A stretch of DNA of 64,000 nt from Atopsyche davidsoni (Eukaryota > Arthropoda > Insecta > Trichoptera > Hydrobiosidae): the NCBI GenBank assembly GCA_022113835.1, contig JAILWY010000023.1, positions 8,680,001-8,744,000 on the forward strand, in the 5' to 3' direction. The translations under genes and the position numbers were made by a program. The notes under the pieces are model-generated. The model was not told where the DNA came from. It worked only from the letters and a program-made list of their open reading frames with translations, and ran no database searches. The stretch's first letter is position 1; each line of letters opens with the position of its first letter. This document shows, piece after piece, positions 35,931-46,640 of this stretch.

Positions 35931-36230
35931 CCGGTGAGTGTCATTTCCTAGTGTAATTGTCCGCCGCATGCGACAGCAGTCCGGCATTAATTACAAAGTG
36001 ACAATTTATCACTTTTATTTGCGATGGATGCAATTTCCAGAACCTTCCATGAGAGATGAGCTCTCCGGAGCGGGAGCCGCGCACTGAACCGATGAACCGA
36101 GAGGAGAAAGCATGATTAATGGTGAGGCGTCTGAGGCGCCCAGGCCGGCAGATGACCTCGCAGCCCCCATCCCGGAGAGTAACCTCCCCTTCTGACGCAG
36201 GCTATGGGCGCAATGTTCGATGGTTTTGGA
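35931..36230. promoter_or_regulatory. GC-balanced island
   Basis: About 300 bp with purine-rich and CpG segments: GAGCTCTCCGGAGCGGGAG near 36058 and AGGCGCCCAGGCCGGCAG near 36133. It contains a donor-like GGTGAGG (36120-36126) and an acceptor-like CTGACGCAG near 36192-36200, about 75 bp apart, but no coding frame uses them. An 84-codon minus frame (36015-36269) has no recognisable product. Confidence 0.25.
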
Positions 36231-37570
36231 GTTTATGAAATTGGATAGTATTGAAACCCCGATAATCATCCTAAGTAAATAGAGCTAAAAAAGCATACTT
36301 TAACAGAACGTCAATTTAAACTGACAGTGTGTGAATTGGATTTTATAGTTAGAAATTTTATTTATTATTTATGTTTTATTAAATAAATTCAAAGACGAGG
36401 TTTATTATATTAAATATTGTTATTTGAGATATTAATAATATTCTAGAGATCAGCTACAAGTTATGTCAATTAGACCAAAATATTAAGTATAATTTAAAAA
36501 AAACACACGTAACCTCTAATTGTTTTTTTGTACTGATTTTGCGGTGCACTAACATTAAAAAAAAATACATATTGAGACTTATTGGTACAATAATCTGAGA
36601 AACACTAAAAAAAATAATTTTATATACTTACTGACTTAAAACTTACTTATTTATATTTAATATTTTGAAATTATTAATGGTTGCTTATCAATTGACTTCA
36701 AAATAATCAGTAACTCATTTGTAATTTAGATGATTATATATTTACTGATCTTAATTGATATGATTTATTTGATGTGATATGATAGTGATCAATTGGTTGT
36801 TAGTATTCACAGATTAGATAAATGATTTTCAATACACAAAAACGAGATAGTTTTACAAAATCTGATTGAAAATATAAAATCTGAAACAAAAAAAAAAGTT
36901 TTAAAATGCAAAATATTTTATGAATATATTTTTAGTAACAATTTCTCTCCCAGTCATTTAAAAATATGTCTTGTCTCTAAAACATATTTTTGTTTTTATG
37001 GATTATTCCTAACTGGGGTTTAATGGAAAGCAGTACTTTTTAACGAAGCAAATAAGTTTAAAGAAAATAGTTTCAACCCTGTTAGTGCGATGTGCACACA
37101 CTTGACAAATGCGAATGAAAAAAACCAAAAAAATATTTAGAGTGGATGAATTTATTGTACACAGGGCAGAAGCGTGAGAGGTGGTGTGGGCCATGCAGTT
37201 AACGAGTGACATTATGTGACGTCAGATGAAGGGCCAGACTGATGATGCCAAGCCTAGAAAAAAAATTCTGCCACTAAAAAAAAAACATACTGTAGAATAA
37301 CTCATTAACATTGTACCATATATATTAATACTTTTTATTTCTTTAAAAAATACTCATTTATAGTTTTGCATATAAGTCCACGAACAAAAACAAAAAAATA
37401 TACATCATTAAATTTAAGCGTATACAAATAAATAAATTCTGAAAAATCATTGCTTTGATATTTTTATATACCATATATATAAATAATAATGTTAAATATT
37501 GCGTAGTCAAATTTTTATTTAATGAAAATGTTGGCATTTTTTAGTTTCCCTTTAGTTAAACTAAATATAT
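36231..37570. other. AT-rich non-coding DNA
   Basis: No genes or repeats of note up to the long inverted repeat. Confidence 0.5.
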
Positions 37571-37924
37571 ATTTAATTATTGGTTTTTGTGAAGACCATC
37601 TCACAGGAAGTACGATTTTACCTATACAGGTTTAATTGATTGATAATGATTAAGAACATTTTTTTAAATATTGAAAATTGATTAAAGAAACTCTTAGAAA
37701 AATATATCAACGTGATTTGTGCGGGATTCGAACCCACATCCCCTCGCTTACATGGCAGTGGGTTCGAATCCCGCACAAATCACGTTGATATATTTTTCTA
37801 AGAGTTTCTTTAATCAATTTTCAATATTTAAAAAAATGTTCTTAATCATTATCAATCAATTAAACCTGTATAGGTAAAATCGTACTTCCTGTGAGATGGT
37901 CTTCACAAAAACCAATAATTAAAT
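37571..37924. repeat. Perfect long inverted repeat, 167-bp arms, 20-nt loop
   Basis: Left arm 37571-37737 and right arm 37758-37924 are exact reverse complements as far as I can read, with no indel (paired positions always sum to 95495). The loop is 37738-37757. Innermost in each arm is the 3' half of a tRNA-like sequence (T arm and acceptor, with B box GGTTCGAATCC); outside it lies a 140-bp AT-rich tail. The loop is the remainder of the tRNA anticodon region, so the fold-back point lies inside the tRNA. The inner 96 bp of each arm is also identical to 38156-38251. Identity implies a very recent event, or an assembly or library fold-back artefact. Confidence 0.92.
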
Positions 37925-38107
37925 TTAACAAGTACGTGTATTGACATAATTAAATAGACTAATATCCAGATTGGATTTAAAATGCTTCACTCAGTACTTT
38001 GTGTTAAAAGTCTAGTATTGCAAGTCACACAATATTTAATTAGGCATAATAAGAACATTGTTTCATTTATAGGATATGATTATTAAAAATTCTTGTCTAG
38101 TACTAGT

Positions 38108-38180
38108 GATTGGTTAGCATAGTTGGTAATGCACCTGCCATGTAAGCGAGGGGATGTGGGTTCGAATCCCGCACAAATCA
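38108..38180 (+). tRNA. Degenerate tRNA-like gene, Thr(TGT)-like; pseudogene or SINE head
   Basis: A full cloverleaf can be drawn: acceptor 38108-38114 with 38173-38179 (one G-A mismatch), D stem GCAT/ATGC (38117-38120 with 38129-38132) with the GG of the D loop, anticodon stem 38134-38138 with 38146-38150 (one C-A mismatch, one wobble), 5-nt variable loop, T stem 38156-38160 with 38168-38172 and loop TTCGAAT, discriminator A. The A box TAGCATAGTTGG (38115-38126) and B box GGTTCGAATCC (38159-38169) match Pol III consensus. Anticodon position reads TGT (threonine), but position 33 is A instead of the invariant U. T5 at 38191-38195 could terminate Pol III. Decoding is doubtful; transcription is plausible. 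Confidence 0.6.
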
Positions 38181-38264
38181 CGTTGATATATTTTTCTAAG
38201 AGTTTCTTTAATCAATTTTCAATATTTAAAAAAATGTTCTTAATCATTATCTAAATATATATTT
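38156..38264 (+). repeat. Third, direct copy of the inverted-repeat arm
   Basis: 38156-38251 is identical to the start of the right arm (37758-37853). At 38252 it leaves the arm sequence and enters TAAATATATATTT (38252-38264). The same string occurs at 37562-37574, at the outer edge of the left arm, so the third copy looks like the arm with an internal deletion of about 65 bp, or marks a rearrangement joint with microhomology. Confidence 0.85.
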
Positions 38265-39417
38265 TGATTACGAACAAGACGAGTGGATTCAATACAAAAA
38301 ACCACCCAATCCACGAACCGCCCATTGAGTGTTAATTAATTGTTTAACATAAATTAACTGGATAGTGTATAATTTATGAAGTTTTAGTTTCAATCCCATT
38401 TGGTACTTGACGTTGAAGGAGATGTGATTTGTAAGTTTCTAAATCTTGAGAAATTGGTAAGTGTGTTTTCTTTATCGTCGATGCACACAAAAATATTTGT
38501 GATGTAAAACTGCAACCATACAAATCCTTAAACGTATATAACATATCGACAGCATAAATATTCATTTTCACGAACGAAAACAATACCCCAGATTTACAAC
38601 ATCGTTGAAAAAAATTCTTTTGATTTTTTGGTCGATTGTTTTAGTTTGGTTGTATTTAAGAAATATAAAAAATAAAAAATCTCTATAGAAACTGAGTCTT
38701 AAATGCATCTATAACATTTAAAATTATTTGCAAACTAATGCTTCTCGCGCTATTTTGTTTTTATATAAATAATTCTAATTCAACAAATCAATGTTGCGAG
38801 ACAAATCGCACACAATCTTACTTTCAATATTTTTTTATGCTAAAAATGACAATGAGAGCGACCGTCAATCTTCGTTATATGAAACGTAAGTTTTCATTAC
38901 TTATATACATTAATTTTTTCACCAATTTAAATTATGTCAAATATTTTTTTAAATACTCATACCTTTATTATTTTAACAGTTCAGTTGTTTTATGATTAAC
39001 AATATAAGTTAATGATTCTAAATTAAAAATTCCATTTAAATATTTTGCAAAGAGTCCGCAATATAATATGCTAATGACTATTTGTGTCATTTTCAGGTAG
39101 CTATGATTGATAATATTTTATTAGAGCATGTTGCAATATGCTTTATGCCAGTAAATTCAGAACGCTGCACGCCTTGTTTTACCATAAATCATTCGTCACT
39201 GAAAATAACATAGCATCGTCGAGCATAGGGGCTTTCAATTATGTCATTAACATATTATGTCTGTTTCACAGTACCTTGCAAGGAAATGATTGATATAGCA
39301 AAAAAACGAAACTTTTTTAACGAAAGTAATTGTGAGAGGCAGATACTAACGAGCGGTGAATGAGATGTTTCAGTTATCTAAATTGTCTAAAAAATCTATT
39401 GTTTCTGAAATAAAATT

Positions 39418-39420
<3 letters not shown>
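38265..39420. other. AT-rich non-coding DNA
   Basis: No supported feature. Frames at 38374-38583 (minus) and 38738-38995 are AT-driven. Confidence 0.5.

Positions 39421-39421
<1 letters not shown>

Positions 39422-39484
<63 letters not shown>
39422..39484. repeat. (AT)n microsatellite
   Basis: About 63 bp of uninterrupted AT repeat, 100 bp before the CpG-rich block. Confidence 0.95.
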
Positions 39485-39489
<5 letters not shown>

Positions 39490-39589
39490 TTTTTTTGTTC
39501 GTAGCTTAATTTATAAAACCAGATTTATTGGCTTTATAAATTCGACATTCTATAGGAAGTTGGTCTCGTGCAGGTCGCGTAAGTTTTGC

Positions 39590-40285
39590 TTGATTTAGGA
39601 GCCGCTCTCCATAGACGTGAATCTCTGTACACGCTGCGGGGCGACCCGCGGAAGAAACTATCCTTTATCCCCGACTAGCATCTCCATCCATCATCCGGTC
39701 GGACAGGCGGGCGCTTGCGACGTTCCGGGCCGGGGGAGCGCTGCATCGGGCTGCACGCTGCACACCCGGGGCCGCGCGGGGAGGCGCAGAGCGTCGTAAG
39801 CGCCGAGTTCTTTTTACCAGGCGAGCGGGCTGTAAAAAACGGCGTCGCTTAGAACTTTTTATCGCGCGTTATTTAAAAACGGAACGGGAGAAAAGGCTTG
39901 CGATTCTTTCAGCGCGGGAGCGGGACGGAGCGCGCAGGGGCGCGCGGGGGCGCGGGTGCGAAGGAGACGGATGGGCGTCCCCGACGGAGACGGATGCGGG
40001 AGTGACGGAGATGGATGGCTGCACGCGACGTTGCCGGTGCACAGGGGCGGCGCTCCCATTGGCGGGGACTGCAGCCGGTCACTGCGCGGGGGTTCATCAG
40101 CACAGGACCTCCTAAATCTATATTGATTTTTTAATCCTAAAATATTGGAAGAAGGCTCTTTGAAGGATTAACTGCCGAGAGTTCTACCTACGCGGAGATC
40201 CCGGACGATCGCTCAGTTCTATCATTCGGAACCGAGATCCGGATAAGACTGCATCGAGTACCATTACTGGCACAGCGCATTGTGA
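39590..40285. promoter_or_regulatory. CpG-rich block, candidate promoter or regulatory hub
   Basis: The longest GC-rich block in the window, about 700 bp, rich in CpG (GGGCCGGGGGAGCGCTGCAT near 39726; CGCGCAGGGGCGCGCGGGGG near 39931) and lying between two (AT)n microsatellites (39422-39484 and 40440-40475). Inside it TTTTTATCGCGCG (39856-39868) joins a posterior-Hox-type core to CpG. A short degenerate 15-20-bp repeat around GGAGACGGATG occurs at 39965-40018. Small frames on both strands are Arg/Pro/Ala-rich and not credible. It could be a first-exon/promoter region of a gene or long non-coding RNA outside the window. Confidence 0.4.
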
Positions 40286-40437
40286 TTTTTTGTTTTTCAA
40301 AAATATTTTTTGAAATGCTTGTTTATCAAAAAGACTATGCTTTGTTTCTGATTAAAAATTATACCAGAACGTAATTTTCCCATTCATTGACATTCTCTCT
40401 CATTTATGCTTAATAATGATGTATGAATAGCATCGAA

Positions 40438-40478
<41 letters not shown>

Positions 40479-41970
40479 AAATGCTTTATATTAAAATCAC
40501 CAATCACTCCCTACAAACATGTAATAAAGCGATATATTTATAGCCTATCATAAAAATCTAGACCGTAAATTTAAAAAGTTCGCAGCACCAATCTTCGTAA
40601 TTTATAGTTCATCTTGGAAACTTTAATCGATTTGTGAATATTGGTTCGTACTTTTATATTTGGATTTTGTAAATTGGATTATATGTTCGCCGAGAATATA
40701 AAGATAATTTAAAAAACAAAATCAAAATATATATAATAAGGATAATAAAATATTAATACTTGTTAGGAAATAAGTTGTTTTATTACAGGTAAAATTATAA
40801 TTTATTTTGTCATAAAGTTATTTTCAAAAAGATAAATTTCTTTTTTTAATGAGGTGCTACTTTATAGTCACTAGGTTGGCCTCATGTACCCTTAAAATAA
40901 AACTGAAATAAAACATTCAGAAAAATAAAATAAATGGAATGAGATTTTTTTACGATGTATGGGATACATATGGTAACCGTCTCGTTGTTCATTTCTTATG
41001 ATATACAAATAAAAGCTCCCGGCGCACCTGTAGCAGCTGGCCCTGGGACCCGCTTGGACGCGATTGGCAGACCCTCTAATTAAAGGTACATTCATAAAAT
41101 AAAGGTCACTATATATCAACACCATTAGTTTTAAAATCACAGAAATCATAAAAGAAATCGTCGATTATAATATTAAATATGAATGAAATTCTTAGTTGTT
41201 AGCATTCATCAAATAATGATGAATAATATTTCGGTTTTGGTCCTGTGATGAAATAATAAGAAAAAATAGACGCGGCTTAGTTCTAAAGAGACTATTTCTA
41301 ATTCCTTATACATTCTTACACATTATAGAATTTTCAAATTTTATTTTAATTCAATGGAATTTAAAAAAAACTTTTATTATGAAATTTGAATTTCTGCCAA
41401 AATTTTAGTTAATTTAGAAAATAGTGGTTTAATTAAAAAAATTGTTGCTACAAAGAGGTAATTTCAAATCATTATACTAAGTTCAAATTATTTACTAATG
41501 TATTATTTGCATCAATTAAATCAAAATAATATGTTTTGTGCAACGTTCCTGTATCACAGCGAACAAATAATGATTTTTTTGCGATTTAATAAACAAAACG
41601 GATATTATACATTTTTTTGTAAAAAAAAATAAACATAACTTTATGTATGATATTTCAAGATATGTAAAACTTATATGTTATAAAGCATAGGGGTATATGA
41701 ATAAATATTTGCAATGAAATTTAACGCTGCAACATTTGCTTTCCCCTTGAGGCAGCTTCGGTCAACCTCTCAACAAGGCGTCTAATTAGTTAGTCCACAC
41801 ATTTCATTGCTTGTGTATTTAATTAGCAGAAAAAATAACAAAAATATGAATGAATTAAAATAATTTTGATACTTGAAATGAAAATAATAATTTTATTTAA
41901 TGATTGTTAATTCAAATATATACATAATTTTGTTGTTTGCAATGCCGATTTGGTGATGTTAAATGGCTGC
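40286..41970. other. AT-rich DNA with an (AT)n microsatellite
   Basis: Holds (AT)n at 40440-40475 and one short balanced patch at about 41018-41085 with GACCCGCTTGGACGCG. No gene. Confidence 0.5.
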
Positions 41971-42185
41971 AGTCATTCATTCATCTATCTCAAAGCTGGT
42001 GGTCTTCGGGCACTCTCGTTAATCTCCGGCGGTCTTCGGCTGAGGTCAATAGAGTGAGTACTCGGTGCTCGGTACTTTCATGCTGAAGTTTCGCGGCCTT
42101 TAGAAGTTATTGCGTCCTTCGCTTTGTGCCATATTTCTCCCTTTATATTTGTTCCCTTCCCCCTATCGGCTCATTCCTGAAATAA
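41971..42185. promoter_or_regulatory. GC-balanced island
   Basis: About 210 bp of complex sequence with two copies of GGTCTTCGG (42001-42009 and 42031-42039, 30 bp apart) and CTCGGTGCTCGGTA (42061-42074). TATTTCTCCC and CCCTATCGG follow. Repeated short words suggest clustered binding sites. No frame. Confidence 0.3.
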
Positions 42186-42581
42186 AATGCATTTTCACTG
42201 CACCTTTAATTTTCTTTTGAAAATATATTTTCAATAAAATACTTTATTGAAAACAACTGTTTTAGTTGTTTAAAAAATACAAATAATTTAAAAAGTAAAT
42301 TCATGTTCTTGCTTTGTTTCTTAAAAATAAACGATACTCTAGTAGTGAATTTGTAAAGCATATATATTTTATATAGTTGAAGATGGTGATTTTAAAGATT
42401 TTGTGCATTGATAGTGTAAAAAAAAATACTTGAGCATGGGAGATTTCTTAAGTATTTATTTAAATGTCATTTACAGAAAAAAAACTATCTTAAACGAAAA
42501 AATTATTATATTCCATGTGTTTTAAAACAAAGTAACTTACCTTTTTCGATGTTTTTATAATGAAATATTTTTTTAACTTGC

Positions 42582-42603
42582 ATATATATATATATATATA
42601 TAT
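42582..42603. repeat. (AT)n microsatellite
   Basis: About 22 bp of AT repeat within AT-rich non-coding DNA spanning 42186-42760. Confidence 0.9.
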
Positions 42604-42760
42604 TAATATACACAGAATTAATAAAAGAAGATTTGTAAAATCCATTTTAAGTTATACTCTTTAAATATTTTTCCAGCAGCAGCCATACAATACCACTCAA
42701 TACTGACATTTATCTGAAATTCAAATATTGCTCACGTACATTAAAACAGCATTACCTTCT

Positions 42761-43180
42761 TCATGAGGTGGGAGGAGGGTAAAAAAGAAGGTAGAAACCC
42801 TTTATACCCGAAGGCCCCGCATTTACGACTGCGCCGCGCCGTAGCGGTGAAGGGTGTTTCAGAATGCACTAGCGACTACTCAGTATGCGGCCGCACGGCT
42901 GAGATTACACCCCTTAATTAAAAAAATCTGCCGTGGGGTGGGCGGGGAGGGCGGCGGGGGAGGGCGAGCGGAGCTTTTAATTGGGATTTTTTTTATCTGC
43001 TGTGATAGCGCTCAAAGAAAGATTTGAATTTTTTTCGGCGCTATTTTTTGCGCCATTTTCGCGGGCTGCTCGTTAGCGGCAAGATGCACTGTATAATAAT
43101 GATATCGAATTTTAAATATTTTGCTTACCATTTTTGCAGGAGCCACTGCGCCATTTTTGTTGCATGATTATTTTCGGAAA
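42761..43180. promoter_or_regulatory. GC island with G-tract and two Pho/YY1-like sites
   Basis: Three parts. 42761-42910 is balanced with CpG (GCGCCGCGCCGTAGCGG near 42831). 42934-42965 has G runs of 3-5 bases able to form a quadruplex. 42970-43180 carries two copies of GCGCCATTTT (43050-43059 and 43148-43157), a close match to the Pleiohomeotic/YY1 core GCCAT with flanking T, plus TTTTCGCGGGC between them and TTAATTGG upstream. Paired Pho-type sites with G-rich and GAGCG sequence resemble Polycomb response elements of fly Hox loci. The match is suggestive only, since GCCAT is short. Confidence 0.3.
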
Positions 43181-43911
43181 GAAAGGTGCACCTTTAAAAA
43201 TGTTTTTCGTGTATTCCTAATACATGATAAGAACATTATAAAAATAGTAAGCTAAAATGTCAATTAAAGTAAAACCCCTTTTCGATAAAATCTCTCTTAA
43301 ATCGTTTTTCTTTGATGTTCCTACAATATATGAAACATATCAAAAATCCAAGTGGCCAGCAATTGGTTCTGAGTACTTGCCTCTTCATTTGCGGATAGTA
43401 TAATTCAAGAGTTTTCGTTATTTATTATGAATACAGAAAACAAAAATTTCATTATTTGATAAAAAGAAACAAGAAAATCATAAAAGTATTTTCATGGGTG
43501 TTAGACTGATGAATATTATTTTACAGTCCATATTATTATTACAGCAGAATATGATTCCACTACAAGTTGGCAGGTACGCAATACACTCCAAAATGGTTTT
43601 ATTTCACCGAAGAATTTATGCAATGAGTGATAATAGAATGCGAAAGTCGTAATCTACAACAAAAAACGGTGCAGGTATATTTGGCTCTCATTGCTTTTTC
43701 AAAACTGCAGATCATTCCTACCTGCATTTTTTATTAATATAAAAAGTATTCAGGCTTACTTTTTCGTTTTAACTGCATATTGAGGTCATTTAAAAGGAAA
43801 TGCGGTCATGATGTGCTGGACTTGGTACTTATGCTAACCGGAGTAAATATTTACGAGGGATTTAAAAATATATTATCGTGATATTTCTTTCTTGATTTAT
43901 ATACACACACA

Positions 43912-43916
<5 letters not shown>

Positions 43917-43993
<77 letters not shown>
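43917..43993. repeat. Long (AT)n microsatellite
   Basis: About 77 bp of perfect AT repeat, the longest in the window, preceded by a short (AC) run near 43903-43910. It generates the repetitive N-terminus of a 100-codon minus frame (43915-44217), which is therefore not a gene. Confidence 0.95.
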
Positions 43994-43996
<3 letters not shown>

Positions 43997-44550
43997 TCTT
44001 GACGTTTAACGACTTGCATGGGATTTCTTATTCTGAGTGAATCTTGTCTGCTTTCTTTATCTACTTTTACATCTATCCTTTTTATAGTTATGTTGTAGTA
44101 TATAAAATTATACTTATGCTTAGTATATATATATAGCATAATAAATAATAATAGTTTAAATGATAATTTTAAATCTACTATGCAATAACGCAATTGTTTA
44201 AATGTTAGAAAACACAATATTTTAACTAGACTATGCTATTGGATGTCAATTTATATTTAACTAACTCAAAGCTAACTATTTTCATTATTTCGGAATTTTT
44301 TTTATTATTTTTATAAAAAAGTATATTCTACAATAAATTTGTAACACGGTATTTTAAATACGAACTAAACATAACAATGCTTTATTCAATATAACATCAA
44401 ACATAATTATTGAGTAAAATAATTCATCGATAAAACCATTATAAGATCTGAAATATCCTGTGTAATTTATTTAATATCGATTTTATCACTCGGTTTAATT
44501 AGAGCCTAAGATAATATTTTGAACTATAACCACTATTAGGGGTTCAATCG

Positions 44551-44760
44551 TCACGTCACGCGGCCGGTCTTTATTTCTCACAGAGATAACCCTACCCTAA
44601 TGCAGCGTCAGGTGGGGGGGTTTTTTTCAGATCGTCTAAGGTCAGGGGTTGCGGGGGTGAGGGGAGGGCAAGGGGAGGGGCACGACAGTCAGAAGATAAA
44701 TCTCTTTTTCTCGACGGCTCGCGGGCTCGGTGCAGCGGGCTGTGCGCCGCCTTCGTTAAA
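44551..44760 (+). promoter_or_regulatory. GC-rich island with G-tracts
   Basis: TCACGTCACGCGGCCGG near 44551 opens the block. G runs lie at 44612-44619 and 44645-44680 (runs of 3-5, quadruplex-capable on +), and a CpG-rich tail runs to 44755 (GGCTCGCGGGCTCGG). No coding frame. Confidence 0.4.
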
Positions 44761-45490
44761 CTAACTTAATACTATATATTTTTTATTTCTATTTTTGCTA
44801 TTGTCTCCAAGTTGGTTTATTCCACCTGGTATAAATGAAGTATTTAAGAAGATATGTTTATTTAAACAGTTTATAATTTATATGTATGTGTTTTGAGAGT
44901 TAGTTTTACGGAAGCATATAAGTAAATTGCACTTGTAAGGAGACTAGCTACAGCTAACTGTCTTAGAAACATCTGCTGAAAATATATTAAACCCTATAAA
45001 AAAATGTCTAAAAAGCATACCACAGTGACCGGTAGACTACGATTGACTTATTGGAGAGATTGATTAGCACTGTGTCAAGCATAGCCATGCTTGAGTATCT
45101 TGAAGTTAAAGGTACTTTTAAAATATTATACAGATTGCTGTCAAAAATTGCTAGAGAATTCGATAACACTTTAAAATATCATTGATGTTGTTACGTTTAT
45201 CTTCTATAGTCCCGCATTATAAAGTTTTGAATTAATTAAAACTTTAGAATTAATTTTTATGACTATAAGGTAAATTTAAATAGTAAATAATGCTGTATTA
45301 TTATATGATGTTGTTGTTTGTTTGAAATAATCAAAATGATCAACAAATCTTTTTTACTAGGATAATTAAAAATACATATTTTCAAGTTTTAATAAGTTTT
45401 CACGCAGTATATTATTCAAGGTAAAAATATTACTGTGGAACATATATATATATGATTAATAATAGTTTAATTTAACAGTGGTGTAATTTA
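44761..45490. other. AT-rich non-coding DNA
   Basis: Nothing recognisable. Confidence 0.5.
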
Positions 45491-45690
45491 AGTTTAGAAA
45501 AATGAAATGCTTCGTGGTGCTCGACGCAGTCCCACTGCATGTGCACCGGATGCGAGGGCTGGAGCTGGAGCCTGTAAGAGCCGAGCGCCTCGACTGGCTC
45601 GCCGAGCAGCTCCGACCTCAGCCGAGCTTGCCCGAGTCGGCTGGAGCGACTTCGGAAAAAACGGGATCAATTAGGATCGTCGTTATCCTT
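45491..45690 (+). other. GC-balanced block with a 71-codon frame, coding unlikely
   Basis: An ATG at 45502 opens 71 codons to 45717, and the GC-rich part (45515-45670) coincides with the frame. The product is Leu/Arg/Glu-rich in the middle with a hydrophobic tail (IVVILIALLSFCI). No family is recognised. A GTAAGA donor-like string occurs at 45571-45576. It might be an exon of an unknown gene or a regulatory island; I lean to the latter. Confidence 0.2.
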
Positions 45691-46490
45691 ATTGCGTTAT
45701 TGAGCTTCTGTATTTGATATTTTTTTGTTTGTGGTTTTGGGCGGCGCTGTTCTTTTGCTTGTGGTTTGCTGCTGACCTTGAAAGGATAGGGTTTTCAGCG
45801 TTTTTGTATATAAACTTGAGAGTGTGACCGCAGATACTAAACTACATTGAGTTATTAGTATTTTGAGCAAACGCATACAAATTTTCATGTAGAAACATAT
45901 TATTTTAGTTTTTATCTATTTACATACGATAAAAGGGATTATTAGCGTTTAGATAGTTGGTTTAAGTAGTCGTTAATTTGTTATTTTTAAATACTCGTAT
46001 AAACATCTGGTTCTTTTATAAACTAATTATGTCGACAAGCAACATTTATTTATGTAGTTAAAGAAAGTAATGGATATGGAGCAGTATGCTCATTTTGCTA
46101 GACTTAAATTCATATGTTTTACATATTAAATAAAATAAAGTATACTAAAAAGATAGGAGTTCGATGGACAAAGGGATAAAATCACTATACTGCTATATAA
46201 GACGGGTCAAAAGTTCAACTTGTTTCTAGTGTGTTTCGTGATGTTTCACATGTTTTAAATTTATGTTTAAAATTATCTTAAATTTCTTTACGCTTAGACT
46301 AATAACCTTAATTTTATGAAAATGTTTGATGCGGACATACTTTAATAAATTTGTCCTATTCCCAATCAAGAAGTAACACATGGATACATGTTTTATATTT
46401 AAATCAAATAGTTTCGTAACATTAAAAATAAAAACGGATCTAAAGTATGATTAGGGTAATTGATTTTAATTGAATAAGATTTGTTTTGGA
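45691..46490. other. AT-rich non-coding DNA
   Basis: TATATAAG at 46194-46201 is followed by a short balanced stretch, but no initiator or frame supports a promoter. Confidence 0.45.
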
Positions 46491-46640
46491 GTGGTACTCA
46501 AGCGGCGTCAGGATGGCTGTGAGGAGCCAGAAGCCTCTTCAAGTAGATGTTATCTAGCGTAGCTAGTGTCTTGTACTAATAGACAGCGACTAGCTCTAAA
46601 CTATTGAGAAGACCTTCATCCAGCTGCTGGTAGAATAAAC
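46491..46640. promoter_or_regulatory. GC-balanced island
   Basis: About 150 bp of complex sequence with no repeat and no frame. AGTAGATGTTATCTAGCG and CTAGTGTCTTGTACTAAT near 46539-46576 can pair weakly, but not well enough for a microRNA call. Confidence 0.2.

Noticed and set aside
36120..36200. Mini-intron (GTGAGG donor to CAG acceptor)
   Set aside because: No flanking frame is joined sensibly by it and the interval is GC-rich, unlike the AT-rich introns expected here.
43915..44217. 100-codon minus frame beginning with Ile-Tyr repeats
   Set aside because: The repeat is the (AT)n microsatellite.
46194..46201. TATATAAG promoter
   Set aside because: No initiator, GC-rich leader or following frame; such strings are frequent in AT-rich DNA.
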